From Candidatus Poribacteria bacterium (GTDB taxonomy: Bacteria; Poribacteria; WGA-4E; WGA-3G), in the NCBI GenBank assembly GCA_022828145.1, contig JAJEJA010000118.1, positions 1-64,000 of the forward strand: a stretch of DNA of 64,000 bases, in the 5' to 3' direction. Shown in pieces: positions 26,761 to 35,067 of this stretch (position 1 is its first letter; the number at the start of each line of letters is the position of its first letter). The notes under the pieces were generated by a model, which was not told the origin of the DNA, made no database searches, and saw only the letters and a program-made list of their open reading frames with translations. The translations under genes and the position numbers were made by a program.

Positions 26761-26976
26761 CTATGCTGTTCCAACAGCCCCAGGACTTTTTCCTTCCACA
26801 CTGAGGACAACCCACTCACGACTCAGCAGTTGAAGCATTGCTACAATTGCTTCTCGCTGTCCAGCACTATCCATCGGCACTTCAATGGTAAGTGTGGCGA
26901 ATTCCTCTTTTTGCACATCACCGTCTTTGTCGAACTTCATCGGTGTAATTTGTATTTTCTTTAATTTTGCATCCAT
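26761..26976 (-). CDS. Small conserved-looking protein, function unknown
   Basis: 71 residues, mixed charge, no signal or membrane segment (LTIEVPMDSAGQREAIVAMLQLLSREWVVLSVEG). I recognise no family. Support comes from the tight 6-bp spacing to the aminotransferase and from an AAAGG about 12 nt before the ATG. It may be a small regulator or partner of the aminotransferase. Confidence 0.55.
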   Translation of the reverse strand: MDAKLKKIQITPMKFDKDGDVQKEEFATLTIEVPMDSAGQREAIVAMLQLLSREWVVLSVEGKSPGAVGTA

Positions 26977-27012
26977 TAATGATTTTACCTTTCGTTGAAC
27001 GTTTTTGGATCA

Positions 27013-27082
27013 ATATGACGGCACTCAGAGAGTGCCTACTACTATTAATGTGACGGCACACGGAGAGTGCCTACTACTATTA
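27013..27082. repeat. Tandem dimer of the 35-bp palindromic repeat
   Basis: Units at 27013-27047 and 27048-27082, both ending GTGCCTACTACTATTA, with cores GGCACTCAGAGAGTGCC and GGCACACGGAGAGTGCC. It overlaps the stop codon of the next gene by 3 bp. Confidence 0.8.
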
Positions 27083-28102
27083 AGAAATGCGCATAAACGA
27101 GTCAAGCGTGATACATTCTCCGTTACGTTTTGAAGATTCCCAACCAGCTAAAACAGGTGCTAAAGAGTAGAGACCATCATGATAATCGCTTTGTAATATG
27201 CTTGCATCCTCTGTCTCAACAGCACGGATGAAGGTTCTATCCTGCTCTAACCAAGGATTGAATTCTTCGGCTTGATAATGGACTTCTCCGTTTACTTCTA
27301 TCCTATCATATCTATAGACAGCAAGGTATCCTCCTTCATAGTAGACTGTAAACCAAGGTTCACTTTTTGGCGTTGTGCCTGAAGAAACGAAACTCAGTGT
27401 CATCGTTGCCCTGTTTTCGAAACAGTAATTGATGATTGATGTCAATGGTGCTGCATAAGGTGTCCGTTCACAATAGAACGCTTGTGAATATTTAACGTTA
27501 AGTCCGGTCATAAAACGACTGTAGTCCGTTGCATGAACACCCCAGTCGAGTGCGCGTCCACCGGATCTATCCATATCTGCCCACCACGTTTCTGCTTTGT
27601 TGTTTGCTGTAGCTGGTAAACCGGCATAACTTTGGAAACGCACATGGACAATTTTTTTATCCTCCAGAAACTCGCGTGCTTTTTGAAAGATAGGACGATA
27701 CCTTTCTCGGAAGCCAACAGTGCTAATCACACCCGATTTACGGATAGCTTCATCAATACGATTTGCTACCGTCATGGTAATTGCTTGCGGTTTTTCACTG
27801 AAGATGTGTATACCTTTTTCTGCAGCAATGACTTCAACATCAGTTCTTGCATAAGCTGGAACGATTGAGTATAACACATCAAAATCTTCGACGTCAAGCA
27901 TCTCGTGTGCGCCACCGTTTTCGCTGTGGTATACACGTGGTATGTCAAAATGTTCTGCAGTTTCTTGTGCGGCAATCGGGTTACTATCGCATGCAGCAAT
28001 TATATTAACGGAATCCAACTGCAAAAGGTTCGGAATTCGGTTTTTTTTCGCAAAATTCCCGCAACCATAGATAGCGACACGAATACCTGTAGATGTTTTC
28101 AA
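27080..28102 (-). CDS. Gfo/Idh/MocA family oxidoreductase
   Basis: 340 residues from a TTG at 28102 (AGGAG about 9 nt upstream); a GTG at 28141 is also in frame. The N-terminal Rossmann fold has IRVAIYGCGNFAKKNRIP and the Asp that binds the NAD ribose (IIAACDSNP). The family's EKP motif is in IHIFSEKPQAIT. The C-terminal sheet has WWADMDRSGGRALDWGVHATDY with the catalytic-type His. NAD(P)-dependent sugar or inositol dehydrogenase is the likely activity; the substrate is unknown. Confidence 0.88.
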   Translation of the reverse strand: MKTSTGIRVAIYGCGNFAKKNRIPNLLQLDSVNIIAACDSNPIAAQETAEHFDIPRVYHSENGGAHEMLDVEDFDVLYSIVPAYARTDVEVIAAEKGIHIFSEKPQAITMTVANRIDEAIRKSGVISTVGFRERYRPIFQKAREFLEDKKIVHVRFQSYAGLPATANNKAETWWADMDRSGGRALDWGVHATDYSRFMTGLNVKYSQAFYCERTPYAAPLTSIINYCFENRATMTLSFVSSGTTPKSEPWFTVYYEGGYLAVYRYDRIEVNGEVHYQAEEFNPWLEQDRTFIRAVETEDASILQSDYHDGLYSLAPVLAGWESSKRNGECITLDSFMRIS

Positions 28103-28320
28103 AGTCTGTGTTCTCCTATCAAAATCTTGCCGACAGGACACCGGAGCTTTAGCTCGGTGGTGTAGTCGACACTCAGTGCTATATTGAAAAATTTAATCTT
28201 TTTAATATGCGAAACGTATTTGGTTTCAAGTTTGAATAATTAACACGATATTTCCGCTATATGCCACAGGTGATTTGTAGAAGTATGTGTAGGTCAGGGG
28301 TATTGAGTTTTAAGTGCCTA

Positions 28321-29055
28321 TTAAGGTAGTTTCAACTCTGCCCGAACCCCTTGGCGCACCTTTTCACAGATTCGCATGGCATATTCAGCATCTGCAGCAG
28401 TTGGAGATTGACCTACATATCGCGTGTCTACTGCATGTTTTGATAATACTGCAAGTTCGGTTTTCCAAGAATGCCAAGATTGTATTGTCGGTAGAATCAA
28501 GTCTAATAATTCCTCTAAATTGTGTGTCCTTGGAACAGGGATATTATTCTCTTGGAGCCATGCCTTTAGATATTTTTCTGCACACTGTTGAGCATGGAAA
28601 CACATACCGTTCAGCATTGCCAGTTGTTCTCGTTGAATTAATATTGCTATAGCATGATCTTCTTCAGCTAATTCAATCCACTCCGAAGTTAAAGGATTCA
28701 TATCAGTATTCTCTTTTTTGTGTGGTTTAAAATAAAAATCATTGGATTCATAAAGCACTTGACCTTTCTCAGTGACTTCTCGGAGAAACCAATCGTTGTG
28801 TGAGACGCGATAAGCAATTTCTTCTGGTGAACGCACAAGGATGTCCATACTGAATCGGCGTGGGATTCGTTGACGTATTTCTACTGCTTGATCGCGCGTT
28901 TCCGAGTTTGCTATCGGCATCACGACTAACAGATCAACATCCGAATATTCAGATGGCGTACCATACGCATACGACCCAAAAAGGATTACCTGCAGCGGTG
29001 CAAATTCACGTACAATATCATCACACGTGGCTTGAATGTCTTTGTGGCTAACCAT
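28321..29055 (-). CDS. MNT nucleotidyltransferase fused to HEPN domain
   Basis: 244 residues from the ATG at 29055, where AAGGTG lies 6 nt upstream; a longer frame starts at 29106. Residues 20-105 are a minimal nucleotidyltransferase: GSYAYGTPSEYSDVDLLV (GSx10DxD, D39 and D41) and a third acidic residue in MDILV (D71). Residues 120-240 are a HEPN domain (FHAQQCAEKYLKAWL, RTHNLEELL). MNT and HEPN normally form a two-gene toxin-antitoxin pair in which MNT AMPylates the HEPN RNase. Here they are one chain, and I see no clear Rx4-6H RNase motif in the HEPN part. It may be a self-regulated or defunct toxin. Confidence 0.85.
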   Translation of the reverse strand: MVSHKDIQATCDDIVREFAPLQVILFGSYAYGTPSEYSDVDLLVVMPIANSETRDQAVEIRQRIPRRFSMDILVRSPEEIAYRVSHNDWFLREVTEKGQVLYESNDFYFKPHKKENTDMNPLTSEWIELAEEDHAIAILIQREQLAMLNGMCFHAQQCAEKYLKAWLQENNIPVPRTHNLEELLDLILPTIQSWHSWKTELAVLSKHAVDTRYVGQSPTAADAEYAMRICEKVRQGVRAELKLP

Positions 29056-29287
29056 TTTTTCACCTTTGTTCAGTTTATAGTCTAAACTTTGCTTGCAACT
29101 CATCAAGAAATCCTATTATCCCAGGTTGTATTAATTATGCTATATATCTTTTGCACTTTCAAGAAAAATTTCACCAAGAGTAGAACGGACACATTATCAC
29201 TGAATGAAATTAACATTATCAGCACTTACGCAGTTTTGAACTATAGAGACGATTTTACCTCTTTCATGGTATAATTGAGGGCACAGC

Positions 29288-29392
29288 ATGAGACAGAACT
29301 ACAAAATCCTTATCACGGACATTATTGTATTTGCCATGTTCATCTCAAGCGGTTTATTGATGTTTGGGGCACTTGGTGCCCTCACTCGCTGA
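29288..29392 (+). CDS. Putative 34-residue membrane protein
   Basis: A short ORF starting ATGAGACAG with GAGGG 6 nt upstream. It encodes MRQNYKILITDIIVFAMFIS and a further 14 mostly hydrophobic residues, one possible membrane span. A TGGTATAAT extended -10-like box at 29267-29275 lies so close that a transcript from it would be almost leaderless, which conflicts with use of the ribosome binding site. Evidence is limited to length, composition and the Shine-Dalgarno sequence. Confidence 0.35.
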   Translation: MRQNYKILITDIIVFAMFISSGLLMFGALGALTR

Positions 29393-29399
29393 TGTCTGT

Positions 29400-29900
29400 A
29401 AGATTCGGTATAAAACTGTTTCTTCTATGAAGAGTTAAAATTGCGATCAGATGCCATACTTATTGGAAATCTATTGGTGATATATTAGAGGAGTTCAATT
29501 TGAGTAATTTTCACAGGATTGTCGTTTTTTGCCCGTTTTGACTGAAATTTTAGAAAAAATTCACTTTTTTTCGTTTTATACAGCATTTTATGCACCTATT
29601 TGGGTATAAAACTGTGGCTTTAATGATAGAGGGTATGTGAGTGATTTTCATGGATTTTATCGGTTTATTACCTATTTTTAGTAAAAATGTAGAAAAAGTT
29701 CATTTTTTTCCTTCACTTGCACCCTTTAGATCGAAACCTGTGTCATTAATTATAGAGGGTATTCTATCTCGTTGTTTGAGTAATTCTCTAAATAAACGCA
29801 TTGTAATAGTTTTCTTGATGAATTAGAAAAATAGAGCATGTTTTACTTTTTTCAGATTTGCACTCTTTTGGAATTAATTCTGTGTCTATAAATTATGAAA
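29400..29900. repeat. Degenerate AT-rich repeats
   Basis: Three to four related units of about 130-190 bp. Recurring landmarks are (A)AACTGTG..T.AATTATAGAGGG (about 29412, 29602, 29733, 29875) and TTTTAGAAAAA..TTCATTTTTTTCxTT (about 29550, 29680, 29830). No open frame runs through them. Most of the non-coding stretch 29056-29983 is explained by these and by the small ORF at 29288. Confidence 0.5.
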
Positions 29901-29983
29901 GGCATTTTATGCAGCAATTTGGAAAAATCTGTTTGCCGCATTTTGCGTAAGTTCGATTAGATAATTAGATAAGGAGAAAAGAG

Positions 29984-30676
29984 ATGAACAGAAGAAATTA
30001 TTTTGGACTCGGTATTCTCACTATAACCCTGATTGCTGCAGGTGGATTTATCTACTGGCAGTGGTCAGATGTGCAGAAGTTCAAGGAAAAGCTTGCACAA
30101 GACGCGAAACACCTTGAAGGAAACGATAAACCAGTAACGGAGGATGCACTGCCTCCTGCTGCCCCTGGTAAGAAGTGGGTGCCGCATGGGAATCATTTCC
30201 ACGAGGTTCCGGTTGATGCACCCGATGTATGGCAGGGCAAACCGATTGTTGATGTTTCTGATGACACGGTTCCAACCGAAACAAAAACGTATGATGGGCC
30301 CCTAACCTATCACGCAGAACTGCTGGAAACGAACCCTGTTGAAGCACTACATCTACAATCAGAAGAACGCGGACACTGGAGTGCGAAATGGATCCCGCCA
30401 TTTCCACCAGATGATCAGGAAGCTCAAGTGCTTGCTAGGACTGCATATCTCATTGTCTACTACACAAGTACAAGAGAAATAGATAAGCCTGAAGCAGCAC
30501 AGGTACTCAAGGACTACGGTTCAATGTTACAGAGAATCAAGGATAGTGAGGAGTATAATGATGAAAACTTAACGCTCCTTGAAGACTTAATGAAACTCAC
30601 GTGGCCGATAATAGATGGAAGAGTTATTCAGGATCCTTATCGTTGGAATTCAAACTTTTCTTTACCACGAAAATAA
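29984..30676 (+). CDS. Membrane-anchored periplasmic protein, function unknown
   Basis: 230 residues with an N-terminal anchor (YFGLGILTITLIAAGGFIYW), AAGGAG before the ATG, and a Pro/Ala-rich linker leading to PPAAPGKKWVPHGNHFHEVP, a His-rich motif of the G-H-x-H-x-V-P kind that is often repeated in sponge-symbiont surface proteins. The remainder is helical and charged. It is followed after 20 bp by a broken secreted-protein gene, giving the same layout as 3847-1686. Confidence 0.7.
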   Translation: MNRRNYFGLGILTITLIAAGGFIYWQWSDVQKFKEKLAQDAKHLEGNDKPVTEDALPPAAPGKKWVPHGNHFHEVPVDAPDVWQGKPIVDVSDDTVPTETKTYDGPLTYHAELLETNPVEALHLQSEERGHWSAKWIPPFPPDDQEAQVLARTAYLIVYYTSTREIDKPEAAQVLKDYGSMLQRIKDSEEYNDENLTLLEDLMKLTWPIIDGRVIQDPYRWNSNFSLPRK

Positions 30677-30696
30677 CAGGAGGTTGTTGTAATACT

Positions 30697-31103
30697 ATGC
30701 AGTTCGTATTTATGCAAAGATATAGTGTAGGTTACAGCCACAACACATCCGCTAATACCCGCACAACTTCACTTGTAGTTTTCACGCCGAATTTATCTTT
30801 GACGTTGTATAACAGGAGAACAGGTGCTGTGTCCACGACTGCTACGGTAAACTAACCGATTTATGGTGCAGACCTATATGTGCGTTCTCCTGGGAGGCAA
30901 GTAAATACGGTACAAAAATCAGATGGACTGCTGAGAATAGTAATAGAACTACGTATTCATTACCAGTGAGTTATACAATTTCATCAACTGCTGCGAGTGG
31001 GTCGTATAAGTTCACGGTACGTGTGTATCCGTTTAATGACAGCGGATCGGGTGATCCGTGGGGAACTCCGCATGATGTTACCAAATACGTGACGGTACAG
31101 TGA
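30697..31103 (+). pseudogene. Broken gene for a secreted beta-sandwich protein
   Basis: GGAGG lies 10 nt before an ATG at 30697 whose frame stops at 30855 after 52 codons. A shifted frame open from about 30820 carries coding-like sequence to TGA at 31101-31103: IRWTAENSNRTTYSLPVSYT, SGSYKFTVRVYPF and a closing VTKYVTVQ. This resembles the C-terminal sandwich of the 1686-2924 protein (YSSSLSYTF, SGIYYVHAIV). A frameshift near 30820-30855 is the simplest explanation; a sequencing error would look the same. A terminator follows. Confidence 0.55.
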
Positions 31104-31126
31104 AAAGATTAGCATTGAAAACTATC

Positions 31127-31160
31127 AGGCAGGTATCCTAATCGGGTATCTGCCTTTTTT
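31127..31160 (+). terminator. Rho-independent terminator
   Basis: AGGCAGGTATCC (31127-31138) pairs with GGGTATCTGCCT (31144-31155) over 12 bp with two G-T wobbles, followed by TTTTTT. The left arm is identical to one in the terminator at 1601-1636, another link between the two envelope-gene pairs. Confidence 0.8.
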
Positions 31161-31355
31161 ATTTTTCCCAGACTCGGTAGGTTCGGTTTCCTAAACAACT
31201 CAGAATACCAAATGCGTATTCTAACATACCTATAGGCGTCAATTTAAGAAGACAAACACAATCTAATAGTAACCTCAGTCCCTACGGGACTAAAGAGGGG
31301 CAATCTCAATAATCATGTGCCTTTAGAGGTGTTCACAATAACCCAGACATTTCTA

Positions 31356-31405
31356 AAATTGACACTTATGGTGCGGTTTGCTAACCGCACCATAAGTGTC
31401 AATTT
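31356..31405. repeat. Perfect 23-bp inverted repeat
   Basis: Arms 31356-31378 and 31383-31405 pair perfectly around the loop TGCT: AATTGACACTTATGGTGCGG against CCGCACCATAAGTGTCAATT and flanks. Its apical part is the GGTGCGGTT/AACCGCACC hairpin of the 597-718 family. The stretch 31104-31768 otherwise holds two palindromes (31416-31443, 31507-31533) and a promoter. Confidence 0.75.
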
Positions 31406-31415
31406 AGTGTAGAAG

Positions 31416-31533
31416 GAAGCACAATCAAGGATGAATGTGCTACAGCACCATCAAGTTTTTTTCCTGTGCAGAGAAAGGTAATGTAGGATGAATGTGTTTG
31501 TAGAAAGAAGCACAATCTGAAAGAATGTGCTAC
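31416..31533. repeat. Two GAAGCACAATC..GAATGTGCTAC palindromic repeats
   Basis: Units at 31416-31443 and 31507-31533, each able to pair AGCACA with TGTGCT. Further copies close the repeats at 343-367 and 21167-21193. Confidence 0.65.
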
Positions 31534-31587
31534 TTACCCTATTTTGTTCCCACAAAAGTGAAAGTTATGGCATATCACCCGCAAATA

Positions 31588-31596
31588 TGATATAAT
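31588..31596 (+). promoter_or_regulatory. Extended -10 promoter before the 31769 gene
   Basis: TGATATAAT, a perfect TGn-TATAAT extended -10 box, about 170 bp before the ATG at 31769. No good -35 is seen. It could serve the operon that runs to recD2. Confidence 0.45.
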
Positions 31597-31768
31597 ACAC
31601 TGTGTGTCAATCTGATTTACATGTGCTATGGATATGATAATTGTGTAAGATATATATGGTCAGAGAATTGAAAATAGTTCAAGGAACGTTAATTTAGAGC
31701 CGTTAACCCGAACATGCAAGACAAATATGCAGATATGGGTGTTGCAGTTTTTATAAATAGTCTAAGAA

Positions 31769-33184
31769 ATGTTGTATTATGGACTGGTTTGCACAGCGAT
31801 TACTAAAGATAGACAAAACTTGCGAGAGGGTACACGTCTTTTAGCAAATTTGGCACATAAACACAATATTCCGGTTACGTGGGCGATTACTGCAGATACA
31901 GCACAGTTCTTGGCAAAAGACTTAACGGCATGGCATGCAGAATTCGGTGATGAACCGCTGCTCATGTTAGATATAAAAACGGTATGGAATAAATACTGGT
32001 CATCACTCACGGGTCAACCTGAGGTTGACAGTGAAGATATTGATAGTGAACATATTATAGAGACAGAAGAAATTCTCGCTCCACCTGAGATAGTAGCGGA
32101 ACATCTGGTGAACATGCGAGAAGTTCTACCGAAGTATATTCGGACAGAGTGGAAGAAAATTGCACATGCAATGGATTGGGTTGAACCGAGTATCGTTGGG
32201 GCTGATTGGAAACATCAGCTTTTGGTAAATGCGTTGGAACTGACCGGTTTCAAAGGTCTATGGGGGTATCAATATGATGCACGCGGGACAGATGCTGAAG
32301 CTGATCGGGGATGTCCTTTTGGTTGCTTCTATCCATCCGGCGAACAACATAATTTCAGTACACCTGCGGCGGGTAGCATCGCTGCTATACCGTATCATAG
32401 TGCTGCGCATTTGCAGAAAACAGAGATGAGTTTGAGGGCATCCCTAATTGGAGATAGAATTCAAGACTTCTATAACATCTATTCAGAGAATCAAAAGTGG
32501 AATAGATGGTTAAGTTTTGTTGAACATGTTAATCTGTGGGACGTAAAACTGTTAGGACAGGAATCATTGGAGAAACTTGGTACATATTTTGAACACGTAT
32601 CCAGTAGTGCTCTAACTAATGTTCTACCCCTATCAGAAATTGTAGATGATTATTGGGCGAATTGTCAACAAACTGAACCGACATTCATCGTAGCTGATGT
32701 TCCAGATGTAGAAGTAGTGTCTTCAACTGATGGGGCGGATCCTTCTGCAACAGTTGAAATGAATGCTGTTGGAAAACACGAGAACAAGAAACTTTTCCAC
32801 TATTATGATGCAGAATGTCAATTCATTTTTGTTGAAGGTGAGATGGAACCGACTCAAATGAACAACTATATCTCACCACCGATCATTGAAAGTCATGGCA
32901 GAGATTCTTTGCATGATTATGGGTCTATGCATGGGATTGAGTTTCATTTACCGAAGATTTCGGGTTTCAGACCTATCAGAAAACGTTCGCGCTTGCACAT
33001 TGTTTTTTCGGTAGAATCTACGAAATCAATGCCTTACGGTATTGCAGTTTGGGGAAATCATCTGGGTTTACAGTTGGAGCATACGAATACCAAAGAGGTA
33101 AAATGGGTAGATGAGCATCTGCTGTTTATCCGTCTTGCTTTGGAACAGGGAACTAACGAATTTGAGATCGTATTGACGATATAA
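31769..33184 (+). CDS. Polysaccharide deacetylase-like TIM-barrel protein
   Basis: 471 residues without a signal peptide. The N-terminal part reads as a NodB-like barrel: TRLLANLAHKHNIPVTWAITADTAQFL, then EFGDEPLLML. A central GLWGYQYDARGTDAEADRGCPFGCFYPSG segment resembles the DUF3863 family of carbohydrate-active proteins. The C-terminal 150 residues are beta rich. The assignment to a deacetylase or glycosidase-like fold is tentative. It lies 25 bp before thrC in the same direction. Confidence 0.6.
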   Translation: MLYYGLVCTAITKDRQNLREGTRLLANLAHKHNIPVTWAITADTAQFLAKDLTAWHAEFGDEPLLMLDIKTVWNKYWSSLTGQPEVDSEDIDSEHIIETEEILAPPEIVAEHLVNMREVLPKYIRTEWKKIAHAMDWVEPSIVGADWKHQLLVNALELTGFKGLWGYQYDARGTDAEADRGCPFGCFYPSGEQHNFSTPAAGSIAAIPYHSAAHLQKTEMSLRASLIGDRIQDFYNIYSENQKWNRWLSFVEHVNLWDVKLLGQESLEKLGTYFEHVSSSALTNVLPLSEIVDDYWANCQQTEPTFIVADVPDVEVVSSTDGADPSATVEMNAVGKHENKKLFHYYDAECQFIFVEGEMEPTQMNNYISPPIIESHGRDSLHDYGSMHGIEFHLPKISGFRPIRKRSRLHIVFSVESTKSMPYGIAVWGNHLGLQLEHTNTKEVKWVDEHLLFIRLALEQGTNEFEIVLTI

Positions 33185-33209
33185 TACCATTAATTATTTG
33201 GAGGAGAAT

Positions 33210-34442
33210 GTGGCAAAAGTATTAGGTTTAAAATGTAGAGAGTGTGGAAGGGAATATCCGAAGGAGCCGCTTCATGTTTGTGAGTTCTGTTTCGGTCCTT
33301 TAGAGGTGAACTACAACTACGATGAAATCAAAACGTCTATCTCAAGGCAGTCAATAGAACAGGGACCTGAAAGTTTGTGGAGATATGCTGACCTTTTACC
33401 TATTGATGGTGATCCGACGGATGGACTTAATTCCGGTTTCACACCCTTGATTCGTGCAAAGAATCTTGGAGATGCGCTTGGTGTATCAGAAATCTATGTT
33501 AAGGACGATTCTGTATGTCATCCAACGTTGTCCTTTAAAGACCGTGTCGTTTCTATTGCCTTGAGCAAGTCAAAGGAATTTGATTTTGATACGGTTTCAT
33601 GTGCGTCAACAGGTAATTTGGCGAATGCTGTTGCAGCACATGCTGCGATTGCAAATCTCAATTGTTACATCTTCATTCCGGCAGACTTGGAAGCAGGTAA
33701 AGTTGTTGCCTCTCTTGTTTTTGCTCCCACAGTTGTTGGCATTATGGGAAATTATGACGATGTCAATCGGCTATGTTGTGAGATAGCAGGTGTGTATCCG
33801 TGGGCATTCGTGAATATCAATATCCGTCCATACTATGCAGAAGGTTCGAAGACGTTATGTTTTGAGATAATAGAACAGCTCGGTTGGGAAGCTCCCGACC
33901 ATATTGTTGCACCCGCTGCGGGGGGTTCACTTATAACAAAGATCGGAAAAGCCTTAAAAGAATTTCATCTATTAGAATTGATTGAAAAACCGAACACAAA
34001 AATACATGTTGCCCAAGCAGAAGGATGTGGACCGATCGTCAATACATACAAGGAGAATAGTGATTTTGTCAAACCTGTCAAACCTGATACGATTGCGAAG
34101 TCTCTCGCTATCGGCAATCCTGCAGATGGAATCTATGCTGTTGATACCGTAAGAAAATCGGGTGGTGTTGGTGAACATGCCACTGATGATGAGATTGTTG
34201 AAGCGATAAATCTTCTGGCTGCAACAGAAGGTATCTTCACAGAGACAGCTGGCGGGGTTACGCTTGCTGTAACGAAGAAACTAATAGATAACGGTGACAT
34301 TGGACGTGATGAAAAAATAGTTGTTGCGATTACGGGTAACGGTTTCAAGACGATTGAGGCAATTGAGGACCAAATGGATCAACCCCATATAATTGCACCG
34401 CAACTGAATGCATTCCGGAAACTCATGACGAAGATTGAATAA
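33210..34442 (+). CDS. Threonine synthase
   Basis: 410 residues from the GTG at 33210, preceded by GGAGG; a TTG at 33198 is less likely. An N-terminal zinc-ribbon-like segment (LKCRECGREYP..CEFC) is followed by the PLP fold-type II core with HPTLSFKDRVVSIAL (Schiff-base Lys), ASTGNLANAVAAHAA, AAGGSLITKIGKAL and ATEGIFTETAGGVTLA. It converts O-phosphohomoserine to threonine. The N-terminal ribbon is the form found in many archaea, Cyanobacteria and other non-enteric lineages. Confidence 0.93.
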   Translation: MAKVLGLKCRECGREYPKEPLHVCEFCFGPLEVNYNYDEIKTSISRQSIEQGPESLWRYADLLPIDGDPTDGLNSGFTPLIRAKNLGDALGVSEIYVKDDSVCHPTLSFKDRVVSIALSKSKEFDFDTVSCASTGNLANAVAAHAAIANLNCYIFIPADLEAGKVVASLVFAPTVVGIMGNYDDVNRLCCEIAGVYPWAFVNINIRPYYAEGSKTLCFEIIEQLGWEAPDHIVAPAAGGSLITKIGKALKEFHLLELIEKPNTKIHVAQAEGCGPIVNTYKENSDFVKPVKPDTIAKSLAIGNPADGIYAVDTVRKSGGVGEHATDDEIVEAINLLAATEGIFTETAGGVTLAVTKKLIDNGDIGRDEKIVVAITGNGFKTIEAIEDQMDQPHIIAPQLNAFRKLMTKIE

Positions 34443-34491
34443 TCTTTGTATAGTGTACATCGAGTTGTAGTTATACGCGGAGGAGTAAGCT

Positions 34492-35061
34492 ATGACACAT
34501 CAAGAGAGATACGATCCCTTACAAAACATCTCCTCGTCTGTTCGTGTTACGATGACAATAGATGAGTTCCTTGAGAAGGATGTAGAGGGATTTGAATATG
34601 TTAAAGGGGAATTAGTGCCGATGCCTGCAGCATCAATCAGACATGGTGCCATAAGTATCAGAATCATCCGATATTTAGATCCTTATGTGCATCAGAATGA
34701 TCTTGGTCACTTATATACAGCAGAAACATCGTTTAAGGTTGGCGATCGGGTGCTAAAACCTGATGGCGCCTATGTTTCAAATGAACGCATAACAGGTGAT
34801 GAAGATAAAGGCTTTTCTATACCCCCTGATCTGGCAATAGAGGTCGTTTCCCCATCAGATATTCGGTCAAGAGTAATTGACAAAGTACACGCTTATCTGA
34901 GTGCAGGAACACGTTGTGTTTGGGTGATTGAACCTGACACTGAGACTATCACAGTTTACCATTCTGAAACAGACATTAAAATACTCTCGATTGATGATAC
35001 ACTCGCTGGAGATGATGTCGTTCCAGGTTTCTCCTGTCCAGTTGAACTACTGTTTGCGTAG
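34492..35061 (+). CDS. Uma2-family (DUF820) putative endonuclease
   Basis: 189 residues. The pattern TIDEFLEKDVEGFEYVKGELVPMPAAS, KPDGAYVSNER, DLAIEVVSPSDIRSRVIDKVHAYLSAGTRCVWVIEPDTETITVY is typical of DUF820/Uma2, a PD-(D/E)XK restriction-like fold (catalytic D in KPDGA, E in AIEVVSP). It lies 6 bp before recD2. A second member lies at 53693-54283. Function in vivo is unknown. Confidence 0.9.
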   Translation: MTHQERYDPLQNISSSVRVTMTIDEFLEKDVEGFEYVKGELVPMPAASIRHGAISIRIIRYLDPYVHQNDLGHLYTAETSFKVGDRVLKPDGAYVSNERITGDEDKGFSIPPDLAIEVVSPSDIRSRVIDKVHAYLSAGTRCVWVIEPDTETITVYHSETDIKILSIDDTLAGDDVVPGFSCPVELLFA

Positions 35062-35067
35062 TAGATT

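Noticed and set aside
29400-29900. CRISPR or coding repeat protein
   Set aside because: Repeat units are long and diverged, with stops in every frame.
30601-30855. 84-codon ORF as an intact gene
   Set aside because: Its first third overlaps the preceding gene, and the real start with GGAGG is at 30697; it then breaks off at 30855.
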